The notes: a model not told the origin generated them from the letters alone. DNA of 64,000 nucleotides from CAVUBL01 sp963837945 (GCA_963837945.1 CAWIQD010000002.1:186001-250000), one strand, 5' to 3'; positions 1 to 8,659 are shown, counted from the first letter of the stretch. Numbers and translations are program-made.

Positions 1-1011
1 CGGTTCGAGGCGAAGACCAGGCGCCCTCCGTCGGGCGAGAAGAGCGGGAAGCCGTCGAACTCCGGGGTGTAGGTGAGCCGCTCGAGATGGGCGCCGCTCA
101 CGTCGACCGCCCAGAGGTCGAACTCGCGGCCCCCGGGGTCGCCGTAGTTGGACGAGAAGATCAGCCGGTCGCCGGACGGGAACCAGGCCGGCGCGAAGGA
201 GGCGACTCCCAGGTAGGTGACCCGGTGGGCCTCGGAGCCGTCGGCGTTGGCCACCCAGAGGTCGAGCCGCTTGGGCCGGATGAGGGCCTGCGCCAGCAGG
301 CGGCGGTAGTCCTCGAGGTCCTCGCCCTCGGGGCGCGAGGCGCGCCAGACGATCTTCGAGCAGTCGGGTGAGAAGAAGGCACCGCCGTCGTAGCCGGGCG
401 TGTCCGTGATGCGGGTGACGTTCGAGCCGTCCGGGTCCATGCGGTAGAGGTCGAGGTCGCCGTCGCGCACCGAGGTGAAGATCACCGAGCCGTCGCGCGG
501 GCAGATCGTGGCTTCGGCGTCGTAGCCGGGTGAGTCGGTGAGGCGCACCAGGTCGGAGCCGTCCGGGCGCACCGAGACGATGTCGTAGTCCGGGTAGAGG
601 GCCCAGACGTAGCCCTGAGACCGGTCGGGAGGCGCCGGGCAGTCGGGCGAGGCGAGATGGGTCGTGGCGTAGAGGATTCGCTCGCCGGCGGGATAGGTGA
701 AGTAGGAGCAGGTGGTCCGGCCCTTGCCGGTCGAGACGAGGCGCATCGACCCGGAGCCGTCGGCCGGCACCCGGTAGATCTGATCGCAGGGATAGTCCCC
801 GTGGGTCGACTGGAGGACCAGCTCGGTGCCGTCGGGCGACCAGTAGGCCTCGGCGTTTTCGCCGCCGTCGGTGATCTGGACCAGGTCGGCGAGGTGCACC
901 TCCCGGGGGTCGGTAAGGGCGCCCGGGGGCGCGGCGTCCGCGGCGGAGAGCGCAGGCGGCACGAGGATCGAGGCGGCCAGGGCGGCCGCGGCGAGCAGAT
1001 GGGATCGCATG
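1..1011 (-). CDS. Secreted PD40/TolB-like beta-propeller protein (3' end outside window)
   Basis: An open frame of 337 codons runs from ATG at 1011 to the left edge with no stop, so the C-terminus is missing. The first ~24 residues (MRSHLLAAAALAASILVPPA...) are a typical Sec signal peptide with an Ala-rich cleavage region. The remainder is built of repeated blades with the PD40/TolB-type signatures 'YWSPDGTEL', 'VRPDGSDLVRLTDSPGYDAE', 'MDPDGSNVTRITDTPGYDGG' and 'FSPDGRRLVFASNR', about 40-60 residues apart. By family knowledge these form a WD40-like beta-propeller in the periplasm or on the surface, often fused to peptidase or amidohydrolase domains; no such domain is visible in this part. The gene is followed by a 39-bp gap to the stress-protein stop. 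I cannot assign a specific function. Confidence 0.85.
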
Positions 1012-1050
1012 GTCCCTCCCGTCAAGTGGCTGGTCGGTCTGGACGGGAGA

Positions 1051-1467
1051 CTACTTCACCAGGAGCACCGGGCAGTGGGCGAGCACCGCGACGCGGTGGC
1101 TCAAGGTCGCCCAGCGCTTGACCGGCTCGTTCGGCTCGACGGTGTGGGAGCGCAGCAGGATCAGGTCAGCCTCCTGCTCGGAGGCGAAGGAGAGGATCTC
1201 TTCGAGCCGGTGGCCGAAGAGCACCTGCCGGCCGGCCCGGTAACCCTCGCGCTCGAGCTCCTCGACCCAGCCGTCGAGGACCTCCACGGCCCGGTCCTCG
1301 AGGCGGCGGTAGAACTCCTCCATCTCCTCGAAGGGCACGTCCTCGATCGTCTCGACCACGTGGAGCAGGGTCACGTCGGCGCCGGCCCCCCCGAGCTGCG
1401 CCACGGTGTCGAGGGCCTGGTGGCCCCGCTCGGACAGGTCGACGGGAACCAGGATCTTCTGGAACAT
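1051..1467 (-). CDS. Universal stress protein (UspA family), probably non-ATP-binding type
   Basis: 138 residues, the usual single-domain Usp length. The N-terminus 'MFQKILVPVDLSERGHQAL' and the C-terminus 'HCPVLLVK' are the standard first and last beta strands of the Usp fold. ATP-binding family members carry G-2X-G-9X-G(S/T/N) near the end; here that region reads 'LLRSHTVEPNEPVKRWATLSHRV', without the glycines, so nucleotide binding is doubtful. The start is ATG at 1467 with AAGGAGG five bases upstream; a much longer open frame extends further upstream but is only a consequence of high GC. It probably acts as a cytoplasmic stress-response or signalling protein. A palindromic repeat separates it from the MEMO-like gene upstream. 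Confidence 0.9.
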   Translation of the reverse strand: MFQKILVPVDLSERGHQALDTVAQLGGAGADVTLLHVVETIEDVPFEEMEEFYRRLEDRAVEVLDGWVEELEREGYRAGRQVLFGHRLEEILSFASEQEADLILLRSHTVEPNEPVKRWATLSHRVAVLAHCPVLLVK

Positions 1468-1600
1468 CAGGGCCTCCTTGGTGCCGGCTGCCGGCCGTGC
1501 GCTCCCCGGCGGGCCGATTCTACCGTCCGGCGCCGCGCCTCGGCCCCGCCCGGCGGGAGGGGGCCCGATGGATGCGCCTCCGTGCCGAGCTCGGGAGGCG

Positions 1601-1651
1601 GCGTCCCCCCCGTGGGAAGGGAAGGGGATCGAGGCGATGCGGGGGCATCCG
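1601..1651. repeat. Dispersed G/C-rich intergenic repeat, family 2 (copy a)
   Basis: The segment has runs of C followed by G (GCGTCCCCCC...GGGAAGGGGATCGAGGCG) and ends GGGGGCATCC. The same pattern recurs at about 2528, 27765 (three tandem copies), 29033, 35604, 53929 and 59869. It can fold into an imperfect hairpin and lies between genes. Confidence 0.6.
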
Positions 1652-1652
1652 G

Positions 1653-2489
1653 TCAGCCGTCCCGGAATGCAAACGCGCCGTAGCCGACGACGGCGCCGTG
1701 GTCGCCGGCGGTGTCGCCGGAGCTCCGGAGATCGAGGAGCGAGGGCTCGAGGCGACGGCGCCGGGCGGCGACCAGAAGGCCGTTGGCCGGCGCCGCGCCG
1801 CAGGCGTCGTGAGGGCCGAGCGTCGGGATCCAGGGCGAGAACACGGCCGGCCGTCGCCCGGTCGCGGCGGCGGGCCTCGTCGTAGGGCAGGTAGTGGGAG
1901 AGGTCGGAGCTCACGACGATCGCGGTCTCGTCACCGCCCCAGACGGCGTCGAGGACGGCGGCCACCTCGTCGGGGGAGGCGTCGCCGACGACGAGGGGGA
2001 GGAGAGTGAAGTCGGGCGACCGCCGAGAAGCTCCTGGAGGAACGGGAGCTCGACCTCCAGGGAGTGCTCGGGGGCGTGGGCGCGGGGGTTGGGGGCGACC
2101 TCGGGCAGGGCTTCGGCGGCGGCGACCAGCTCGGGGTCGACGGCCACCTCGCCCAGGGGGGTCTCGAAGGCGTCGGCGCCGGGAGTGGCGAGGCCGCGGA
2201 GCGGGACGCGGTGGGAGGGGCCGAGGAGGACGATGCGGCGGAGGGTCGCGGCGGCCGGAGCGAGGGCGCGGAAGGCGGTGCCGGCGATGGGGCCGGAGTA
2301 GGGGTAGCCGGCGTGGGGGGCGATGACGGCCTTGGGCGCAGGAAGGCCGGCCGCGGGCACCTCGGCCTCGTCCAGGTAGCGGCACACGTCGGCGGCGAGC
2401 CGGCGGGGGTCGCCGGGGTAGAACGTGCCGGCCACGGCAGGCCGGCGGACACGGTGCGCGGGGCTGGGAGCCACCGATCCTCCCTCCAT
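1653..2489 (-). pseudogene. MEMO1-family protein (AmmeMemoRadiSam system protein B), two frameshifts
   Basis: Three consecutive reading frames together give one full MEMO-like protein of about 278 residues. The first frame (2489 to ~2020) has 'PAVAGTFYPGDPRRLAADV', 'IAPHAGYPYSG', 'LLGPSHRVPL' and 'EHSLEVELPFLQELLGG'. The second (~2020 to ~1823) has 'FTLLPLVVGDASPDEV' and 'VVSSDLSHYLPYDEARRRD'. The third (~1823 to stop at 1653) has 'LGPHDACGAAPANGLL' and 'SSGDTAGDHGAVVGYGAFAF'. These are the conserved MEMO1 blocks in correct order, so the gene was intact and now carries single-base indels near 2020 and 1823. The usual partners (AmmeMemoRadiSam protein A and a radical SAM protein) are not in the window. 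Decay and sequencing error are both possible. The start is ATG 2489 with TACACT four bases upstream. Confidence 0.85.
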
Positions 2490-2493
2490 GGAG

Positions 2494-2499
2494 AGTGTA
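2494..2499 (-). promoter_or_regulatory. TACACT -10-like box, 4 nt before the MEMO start
   Basis: Only CTCC separates TACACT from the ATG at 2489, which would place transcription initiation at or very near the start codon (leaderless). No Shine-Dalgarno sequence is visible. Similar boxes precede several other genes in the window. Confidence 0.45.
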
Positions 2500-2527
2500 C
2501 CGCGGGGTTCGGAGAGCTGGCTCGGGT

Positions 2528-2593
2528 GGGCGGGGGCGTCCCTCGCCCACCTTGAGGGTGGGAGAGGGATCGAGGGTGAGGGGGGTGATCCGG
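2528..2593. repeat. Dispersed G/C-rich repeat, family 2 (copy b)
   Basis: The sequence runs GGGCGGGGGCGTCCC, then a C-rich arm, GAGGGTGGGAGAGGGATCGAGGG, and ends GGGGGTGATCCGG. It is the same element as the three tandem copies at 27765-27989 and lies just upstream of the MEMO-like gene. Confidence 0.65.
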
Positions 2594-2657
2594 TAGGCCC
2601 CGGGTTGGAGGCGGCGGGGCGCCCGCTCTGAGGAACGGCGCGCGCTACTCGTGGGCG

Positions 2658-2806
2658 ATGGGGCGTCGGCGCGCGCCTCGGCTTCACCTCGCCTCGGGAG
2701 GGTGTGGGCTGCCCATCGGGGTTGCGTCGGCTCGGCTCAGACGTCCTCTGAGCGGGAGCCCCGCCGCCTCCAACCCTCCGTTCGGTGCTGGTTGGAGGGG
2801 TGGGCC
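2658..2806 (+). repeat. ~150-bp repeat, family 4, left copy (inverted relative to 9101-9249)
   Basis: Aligned by eye with the reverse complement of 9101-9249, it shares GCGCGCCTCGGCTTC, CCATCGGGGTTG, CTCGGCTCAGACGTC, GGGAGCCCC and ACCCTCCGT in the same order and spacing, roughly 75-80% identity overall. The two copies face each other across the 6.4-kb segment holding the TIR-CHAT gene, the PIN ORF and the GIY-YIG elements. The rest of the gene-free stretch 2594-2890 holds no other feature I can recognise. Confidence 0.7.
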
Positions 2807-2890
2807 TCCAGGACCTCGAGGGGGTGAGCGCGGTCCAGGACGCTCCGCCTCTCTCCTCATGGTCGATGCAACCGAAGCGGAGACGCCCTC

Positions 2891-3099
2891 CCCTTGTCAT
2901 CTCGACCGGGGCGGATGCCCCCTTCCCCGTCCTTTCGACCGGAGCGAATGCCGCTTTCCTTGTCATTTCGACCGGAGCGAATGCCGCTTTCCTCGTCATC
3001 TCGACCGGAGCGAATGCCGCCTTCCTCGTCCTCTCGACCGGAGCGAATGCCCCCTTCCTTGTCCTTTCGACCGGAGCGAAGCGGAGTGGAGAAATCTGG
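2891..3099 (+). repeat. 33-bp tandem array (six units) of the GIY-YIG-associated palindrome, family 1
   Basis: TCGACCGG occurs at 2902, 2935, 2968, 3001, 3034 and 3067, a period of exactly 33 bp. Units read roughly CTTGTCATTTCGACCGGAGC followed by GAATGCCGCTTTC. The last unit instead continues into the complete element (GAAGCGGAGTGGAGAAATCT), identical to the left terminal repeat of the GIY-YIG elements at 7558 and 8153. There are no unique spacers, so this is not a CRISPR array. Because 33 is divisible by three, the array gives an artificial 11-residue repeat in translation; I do not call a gene here. Confidence 0.85.
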
Positions 3100-3108
3100 G
3101 AGGGGGAG

Positions 3109-6100
3109 TCAGCCACCCGGCGACGCCATCAGCTCCAGCACCCGCTTCCGCCCCGCCTCGTCCAGGTGCTGCCCCAGGATCTCGCCGAACCGCTCCTCGC
3201 CCAGGAGCTCCCGCTGGCGGCGCAGCCAGCGGAGGTCGATCCGTACCTCGGGGACGCCGATCTCGAGGCGGGTCGCGAGGCTCCGGAGGTTGAGGGCCAC
3301 GCCCTGCGCCGGCTCACCCCGCTTCGTGGCCAGGACCCCGAGCTAACTGATCGAGCTCGCCATCCCCGACCGGTCCCCCAGCTCCTCCTTGATCTCCAGG
3401 GACTTGCGATACCAGGAGAGCGCCTCCTCGTACGAGCCCCGCTTGTGGGCCACGATCCCGAGCTGGTGGTACGAGCTCGCCATCCCCGCCCGGTTCCCCA
3501 GCTCCTCCTCGATCTCCAGGGACTTGCGGTACCAGGAGAGCGCCTCCTGGTACGAGCCTTGGTCCTGGGCCACCATCCCGAGCTGGTGGGAGTACACGGC
3601 CTCGTTCCTCGAGCCCTTCGGCACCCACGAGAGGGTCTCCCGGTAGAGCTGCTCGGCCCGCCGGTAGGCTCCCTGGAGATCGAGGCGCCGGCCGATGGCG
3701 TCGGTCGTGCCCAGCGCCTCGTCGAGCTCCCCGCCCTGGTGATAGTGAAACCGCGCCTCGTAGAGCTGCTCGAGGTCGGCCTCCGGGCTCTGGGGGACCC
3801 GCTCGACCCGGAAGCGCCAGTACCGGGCGGCCCGGCGGTGCGCCTCCCGGAGGGCTTCCTCCTCCGCGAGCTCCGCCAGCGCCCGGGCGGTCCAGCGGTG
3901 GACGGCCCACAGGGATCCCTCCCCGTCCCGGTCCAGCGGGGAGAGGAGACCCAGCTCCAGGAGGGCTCCGACCGCCTCGTTCAGGCCCTCCGGCGCCTCG
4001 ACCGGGGGTCTCTGCCAGGCTTCGAGATCGGCCTGGAGCTCGCGCCGGCCGGCCTCGTCGTAGCCCAGGGCCTCCGGCGAGGGGTCCTTCTTCGCCCGCA
4101 CCGCTTCCTGTCGCCGCTCGAAGTAGGCCCCGACCCGTTCCCGGAGCTTCCGGATCGGCCTCCTGCACGTCTCCGACCTGCCACACGAGCCCCAGGTCGT
4201 CCACCGGTAGCCGGAAGACCGAAGCGCCCAGGAGGAGCTTCCGTGCCAGGGGCCGGGCCTCCAGCCTCTCCAGGAGCTTGCCGAGAAGCACGTCGTCGAC
4301 CGCCAGGGTGACCGTCTCGGCCAGGGCCCGGTCCAGGTCCCCCGCCACCCCGGTGAGCCACTCGGCGGGGCGCTCGATCCCCTCGCGGGCCAGGAGGTGC
4401 TTCTCCAGGCTCTCGGCCACGTCCGGGAAGCGGGCTCCGTCAGGTCCGCCGCCCCGGAGGAGGGCGTCCAGGTACTCCAGGGCCCGGGGGTGACCGCCCA
4501 CGTCGGTGTAGGCCCGGAGCTGCTCCTCCGCCTCCAGGGCATCGAGGGCCGGGAGGCGCCAGAGGAGCTTCCGGGTCTCGGCGAAGGAGAGGGGTCCCAG
4601 GTGAAAGGCGGCGAGGCGGCGGTGGGCGTCGTCGGGCAGGGGGAAGGGGTAGCGGCAGGTCACCAGGAGGCGGCTCTCGCCCGGGTTCCTCGCCCAGCGG
4701 GCGAGGAGCGCCCCGAGGTCGGCGTCCTTGAGCTCGAAGCCCTCCTCGGCCGCGATCAGCGGAATCAGGTTGTCCTCGAAGTTGTCCAGGAGGACGAGGA
4801 GGGGGGTGCTCGCCAGCACGCTCCGGGAGAGGACCTCGAAGCGGTCTTCCCAGTCGAGGTCCGAGCGGCGCAGCACCGCCGCGAGCCGGCGCCGGGGGTG
4901 TTTCTCGTCGCAGCCCCGCGCGACGGCCTCGGCGAAGAGCTCCCTCCCGAGGGCCTCGAGGATGCCGTCGGGGGAGGTCTCGCCGGCCACCGAGATTCGC
5001 GGCCAGCCGGACTCGGCCAGGCGGTGGACGAGCTGGGCCGCCAGGGTGCTCTTGCCCACCCCGCCCAGGCCGTGGAGCAGCACGCCTCCCGAGTCCGGGT
5101 CCCGGAAGGCCCGGAGCGCCAGGCGCTCCTCGCGCCGCCGCCCCACGAACTCCCCCACCCGGCGGACCACGACGCCGTCGGCGAGGCGGGGCTCCGGCGG
5201 CTCCGCGAGCGCCTCGGCGACTCCCCGGGGATCGTAGAGGGGCAGGGGCGGGCCCCGGAGGTAGAGCGAGGGCGTGGCCCACTCGGCGAGCCGGCGGAGG
5301 GCCTCCTTCTCCTCCTCGCGCCGCTCCGCCTCCAGGCGCCGCCGGGCCTCGGCCAGGGCGCGGAGCGGGACCGGCTCCTCCGAGGTGGCCAGGGCGCCGA
5401 AGAGCGCCGCCCCGAGTCGCCGGGCGTAGACGTCCGTCACCGGCGCCTGCATGGCGAGGACCGCCGGCACCCCCTGGCGGAGGAGCCCCTCGGCCAGGCC
5501 CGGCAAGTGGCTCGCCGGAGCCCCGGGTGCCGGAGCCTCTTCGGCCTCGCCTCCGGCCTCGGGCCTCGCCGCCTCGCCGACTCCCCCCGGAGCGCCCGGC
5601 ACCCCGAGCGCCGGAGCGCCCGGCACGCCCAGAGGCACCCCGAGCGCCGTGGCGCAGCCGGCGAGCACCACCAGGGGCGGCTGGCGGTCCTTGGGCAGGG
5701 CCTCCTCCCAGAGGCGGGCGCTGTCCACCCGGTCGGCGCGTCCCTCCTCGTCTTCCAGCACGAGCACCCGGGGCCGGCGTGGCAGGAGACGTAGAGCACG
5801 TGGTACCGGCGCTCGGCGAGGGCCGCCCGGATCGCGGCGACGGTGCCCCGGTGGAGGATCTTGACGTACGCCTTGCCCGCCCGGCGGGCCGGCTCCACCG
5901 CCTCGAGGATCCGGCCGAGCTCGGCCTCGTAATCCAGGAGCTCGCCGCCCCTCTGGGTCTCCGGGCTGCCGATCGCCACCAGGATCCGGAGCGGCCCGGG
6001 AACCTGGATCGCCGGGGAGGGCCCGAGGCCGGAGACGGCGCGATAGAGCTCGACGTTGGGGTGGAGGACGAGGGGTGGCCCCATCCCCGCCGCGCCGCCC

Positions 6101-7005
6101 TCCCCGTCTCCCGCCGGCACGCGGAGCGTCTCCCAGGGGAGCGAGGCCAGCACGCCGTCGTCCTTCTCCGCCTTGATCTCTTCCTGGACCTGCACGGCGA
6201 TCTCGAGCGACGCGCCTTGCCCCGTCGCCTCCTCGACCGCCGCCCGCAGGGCGGCGCCCACCGCCCCGGGCAGAAACGCCCGGGTGAGCGACGTGCCGAC
6301 CTCCAGGAGGCTGGCGTGGAGCTCGACGACCTCGGGCGCCGTCGCCGCGTTTGCCGCCTCGCGGGCCGGAGCGCCCGAGGACGCGCGGCGCCGGGCGCGG
6401 GCGAGGAGCCAGAGGTCTTCTTCCTCGGCGCCTCCGAGCTTCCGCGCCTCGGCCCGCACCTCCTCCGGCCCACCGGCCCAGAGCACCTCCCGCCACCCCA
6501 GCCGGAGGATCCTCCGGATCGGGCCGGCGGCCCGGAAGCCGGTTCCGGGCGGGGCCGCGAGGGCCTCGCCCCGTGGCGGCCGGGCGCCCTTCTCGCCCCG
6601 GAGCGCCGCCGCCAGCTCCTGGACCCGCCGGAGGTACTCGGGGCCGTCCGCCCCCCGGAAGTCGACCCAGACGCGGGCGGCGAGGAGCGGCGGCATCTCG
6701 GCGTCGAGGAAGAGCGCCGGGATCAGGCGCTGCTCCCCGGCCACGGCCCGGGTCATCATGGCTGCGTACTCCTGCTGGACCCAGGCGCTCGCGAGCGCCG
6801 CCGGCGTCACGACGAGCACCCCGGCGGCGGAGTTCAGGAGGCCCCGGTCGAGCTCGTGGACCAGCACGTCGCCGGGCGCGATCTCCCACCGGTCGAAGAA
6901 GACGCGGAAGCCGAGCCGCTCGAGGTTCCCGGCCAGCACCTCGGCCCACTCGCCGGCGTCGGCGCGAGCGTAGGAGAGGAAGGCGTCGAAACGGTCGTCG
7001 GGCAT
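3109..7005 (-). pseudogene. TIR-CHAT-NB-ARC-TPR protein (STAND/NLR-like, defence-type), two frameshifts and one in-frame stop
   Basis: Joined frames give a protein of about 1300 residues. Residues 1-~137 are a TIR domain ('FDAFLSYARAD'; catalytic-type Glu79 in 'SAWVQQEYAAMM'). A CHAT protease-like domain follows, with His in 'YHVLYVSCHAG' and Cys in 'LVVLAGCATALG'. Next is an NB-ARC-type NTPase with P-loop 'GLGGVGKST' (encoded at ~5049-5075), 'LLVLLDNFED' as Walker B and 'SRLLVTCRYPF' as sensor, then a winged-helix-like region. The C-terminus has TPRs ('HQLGIVAHKRGSYEEALSWYRKS'-type units at 3346-3640). Frame changes occur near 5772 and near 4160, and TAG at 3343-3345 replaces the CAG (Gln) expected in 'HQLG'; the same frame continues to a final stop at 3109. 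The family is known for immune-like sensors in which TPRs sense and TIR/CHAT execute. Here the gene is broken or mis-sequenced. There is no Shine-Dalgarno sequence at ATG 7005. Confidence 0.85.
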
Positions 7006-7422
7006 GGCGGTCCGGGTCGGTCGCAGTCCCTCAAGTGGCGAAGAAATACGATACCACCGGTCCAGGGTGACGAGGTCGAGGGCCCGGGCGAGGGCGAGGT
7101 AGCTGGCGTCGTAGGCGGTCAAGCCTTCCTTCTCCGCCAGGTCCACCACCTCCACGAACTCGACGTCCACTTCCAGGATCTCGAGGTCCTCGGCGAGGGC
7201 GTGCGCGGCGAGGAGCGCCTCGCGCTGCCCGAGATGGCGCTGGATCTTCTGCCAGCAGACGTTCGCCAGCTCGAAGCGCAGCAGCGCCGGCGCGACCAGG
7301 AGGCGGCCCCCGAGCCGCTCGCCCACCTCGCCGCCCTCCGGCTCACCGAACAGCACCGCGGCGAGCGCCGAGGCGTCGACCACCCGCGCCCAGACCTGAT
7401 GGGCCCGCCCGTCAGCGCTCAT
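7006..7422 (-). CDS. PIN-domain (VapC-like) ribonuclease toxin, open in frame into the TIR gene
   Basis: From ATG 7422 (GAGGA five bases upstream) the protein reads 'VVDASALAAVLFGEPEGG', 'LLRFELANVCWQKIQ', 'GLTAYDASYLALARAL' and 'LVTLDRW'. These place the four acidic PIN residues in family order, as in VapC RNase toxins of ~130 residues. No stop follows: after about 18 linker residues the frame enters the TIR protein at 7005. Either a PIN-TIR fusion exists, or an indel removed the toxin stop; a -1/+2 shift just after 'LVTLD' would end the protein at a nearby TGA. The end coordinate given is simply the base before the TIR start. GTG at the 'VVDAS' valine is an alternative start. A short antitoxin-like tail overlaps the start. 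Confidence 0.7.
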
Positions 7423-7483
7423 CCCGGTCCTCGCGGACCAGGCTCTCCCCCACCCACCGCTCGCCGCTCGTCGGAACCTCGGA
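7412..7483 (-). pseudogene. Possible antitoxin C-terminal remnant upstream of the PIN gene
   Basis: A frame ending in TGA at 7414-7412 encodes 23 residues ('SEVPTSGERW...ESLVREDRDER'), charged like the C-terminal tail of many VapB-type antitoxins. It overlaps the PIN start by 11 bases, an arrangement common in toxin-antitoxin pairs. Upstream the frame enters repeat DNA near 7500, which would have replaced the DNA-binding half. The assignment rests on position and composition only. Confidence 0.3.
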
Positions 7484-7557
7484 ATGTCTGCGGCCGAAGA
7501 GCCGCGCGCGCTTCTGCGCGGTCCGCAACGGCCCCGGGAGCGACCGTCTCCCCCCCC

Positions 7558-8062
7558 CTTGTCATTTCGACCGGAGCGAAGCGGAGTGGAGACATCTCGA
7601 CGGGCAGCCCGGGAGGCGCACTCGGTTGTTGACACCCGCAAGACGAGCCTCGCGCAATCCGTCCTCCAAGTCGAGGACACACCATGCGACGACGATTCTG
7701 GGTCTACATCCTGGCCAGTCGCTCCCGAGTCCTGTACGTCGGCGTGACCGGCAACCTGGACCGACGCATCGACGAGCACAGGAGCGGTCGGTCGAGGTTC
7801 ACCCGCCGATACCAGGCGAAGGTGCTGGTCGACTTCGAGGTCTTCGAGTGGGTCTGGGAGGCGATCGCCCGGGAGAAACAGATCAAGCGCTGGCGACGGG
7901 AGACGAAGAAGGCGCTGATCGAACGGTTCAACCCGGAATGGCGTGACCTGTCGGATCAGCTCGACGAGATTCGCTGGGGGATGCTCGGGCGGTGAGGCGA
8001 CCGAGTCGAGGTTTCTCCACTCCAGCCCGGGCTCCGCCCGGGCCTCCGGTCGAAACGACAAG
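7558..8062 (+). mobile_element. GIY-YIG element A: small endonuclease gene between inverted palindromic repeats
   Basis: The left end (7558-7601) reads CTTGTCATTTCGACCGGAGC, then GAAGCGGAGTGGAGACATCTCGAC. The right end (8005-8062), reverse-complemented, reads CTTGTCGTTTCGACCGGAGG, then a GGCCCGGGC/GCCCGGGCC hairpin, then GGAGTGGAGAAACCTCGAC. The ends are therefore inverted copies of family 1. One ORF, the GIY-YIG protein at 7684-7995, fills the middle. No clear target-site duplication is visible. It is directly followed by a near-identical element. Confidence 0.6.
7684..7995 (+). CDS. GIY-YIG family endonuclease, copy A
   Basis: 103 residues, the size of the small single-domain GIY-YIG (UPF0213/YhbQ-like) proteins. 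The two signature strands are 'WVYILASRS' (GIY position) and 'VLYVGVTGNLDRRIDEH' (YIG position) with the conserved Arg28 and His32; the catalytic-type Glu lies in 'AIAREKQIKRW'. The family cuts DNA by single-strand nicking or hydrolysis and occurs in repair proteins, homing endonucleases and stand-alone small proteins of unclear role. The start is the first ATG, 7684, in a conserved context shared with copy B (CGAGGACACACC before ATG). The gene sits between inverted palindromes, which suggests a role in moving or maintaining that element (inference). Copy B differs at four residues: D30E, R33K, D50Y, T74K. Confidence 0.88.
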   Translation: MRRRFWVYILASRSRVLYVGVTGNLDRRIDEHRSGRSRFTRRYQAKVLVDFEVFEWVWEAIAREKQIKRWRRETKKALIERFNPEWRDLSDQLDEIRWGMLGR

Positions 8063-8152
8063 GAAACCAAGAGCGACCGCCGGGCGAGCTCACGGACCGC
8101 GCGCGCTTCTGCGCGGTCCGCAACGGCCCCGGGAGCGACCGTCTCCCCCCCA

Positions 8153-8659
8153 CTTGTCATTTCGACCGGAGCGAAGCGGAGTGGAGAAATCTCGACGGGC
8201 AGCCCCGGAGGCGCACTCGCGGCGGTGGACACCCGCAAGACGAGCCTCGCGCAATCCGTCCTCCAAGTCGAGGACACACCATGCGACGACGATTCTGGGT
8301 CTACATCCTGGCCAGTCGCTCCCGCGTCCTGTACGTCGGCGTGACCGGCAACCTGGACCGACGCATCGAGGAGCACAAGAGCGGCCGGTCGAGGTTCACC
8401 CGCCGATACCAGGCGAAGGTGCTGGTCTACTTCGAGGTCTTCGAGTGGGTCTGGGAGGCGATCGCCCGGGAGAAACAGATCAAGCGCTGGCGACGGGAGA
8501 AGAAGAAGGCGCTGATCGAACGGTTCAACCCGGAATGGCGTGACCTGTCGGATCAGCTCGACGAGATTCGCTGGGGGATGCTCGGGCGGTGAGGCGACCG
8601 AGTCGAGGTTTCTCCACTCCGGCCCGGGCTCCGCCCGGGCCTCCGGTCGAAACGACAAG
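8153..8659 (+). mobile_element. GIY-YIG element B (tandem near-copy of element A)
   Basis: The left end is 8153-8196 and the right end 8602-8659, with the same inverted-repeat sequences as element A. The unit from ~7502 to ~8062 reappears from ~8097 onward with a 595-597-bp offset, including the GCGC-rich hairpin and C-run before the left end. The two elements are thus a direct tandem duplication. Position 94 of the left end agrees better with the family here (GAGAAATCT rather than GAGACATCT). Confidence 0.6.
8281..8592 (+). CDS. GIY-YIG family endonuclease, copy B
   Basis: 103 residues, 99 of them identical to copy A. The same 'WVYIL...VLYVGVTGNLDRRIEEH' core, Arg28, His32 and 'REKQIKRW' Glu are kept. 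Three of the four substitutions change charge or size (R33K is the mildest, D50Y the largest), yet no lesion is seen in either copy. By contrast the adjacent TIR-CHAT gene is broken. The start is ATG 8281 in the same leader context as copy A. Possible roles are target nicking for a palindromic-repeat element, or an unrelated passenger nuclease; the paired flanking repeats favour the first. Confidence 0.88.
   Translation: MRRRFWVYILASRSRVLYVGVTGNLDRRIEEHKSGRSRFTRRYQAKVLVYFEVFEWVWEAIAREKQIKRWRREKKKALIERFNPEWRDLSDQLDEIRWGMLGR

Noticed and set aside
2891..3099. CRISPR array
   Set aside because: Units abut at exactly 33 bp with no variable spacers and no cas genes are nearby.
3343..3345. Pyrrolysine or other recoding at the TAG
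   Set aside because: TPR alignment expects Gln (CAG), a single-base change, and the gene has two other lesions; no recoding signal is visible.
5760..5780. Programmed frameshift in the CHAT domain
   Set aside because: No slippery heptamer or downstream structure is apparent, and the other lesions argue for decay or error.
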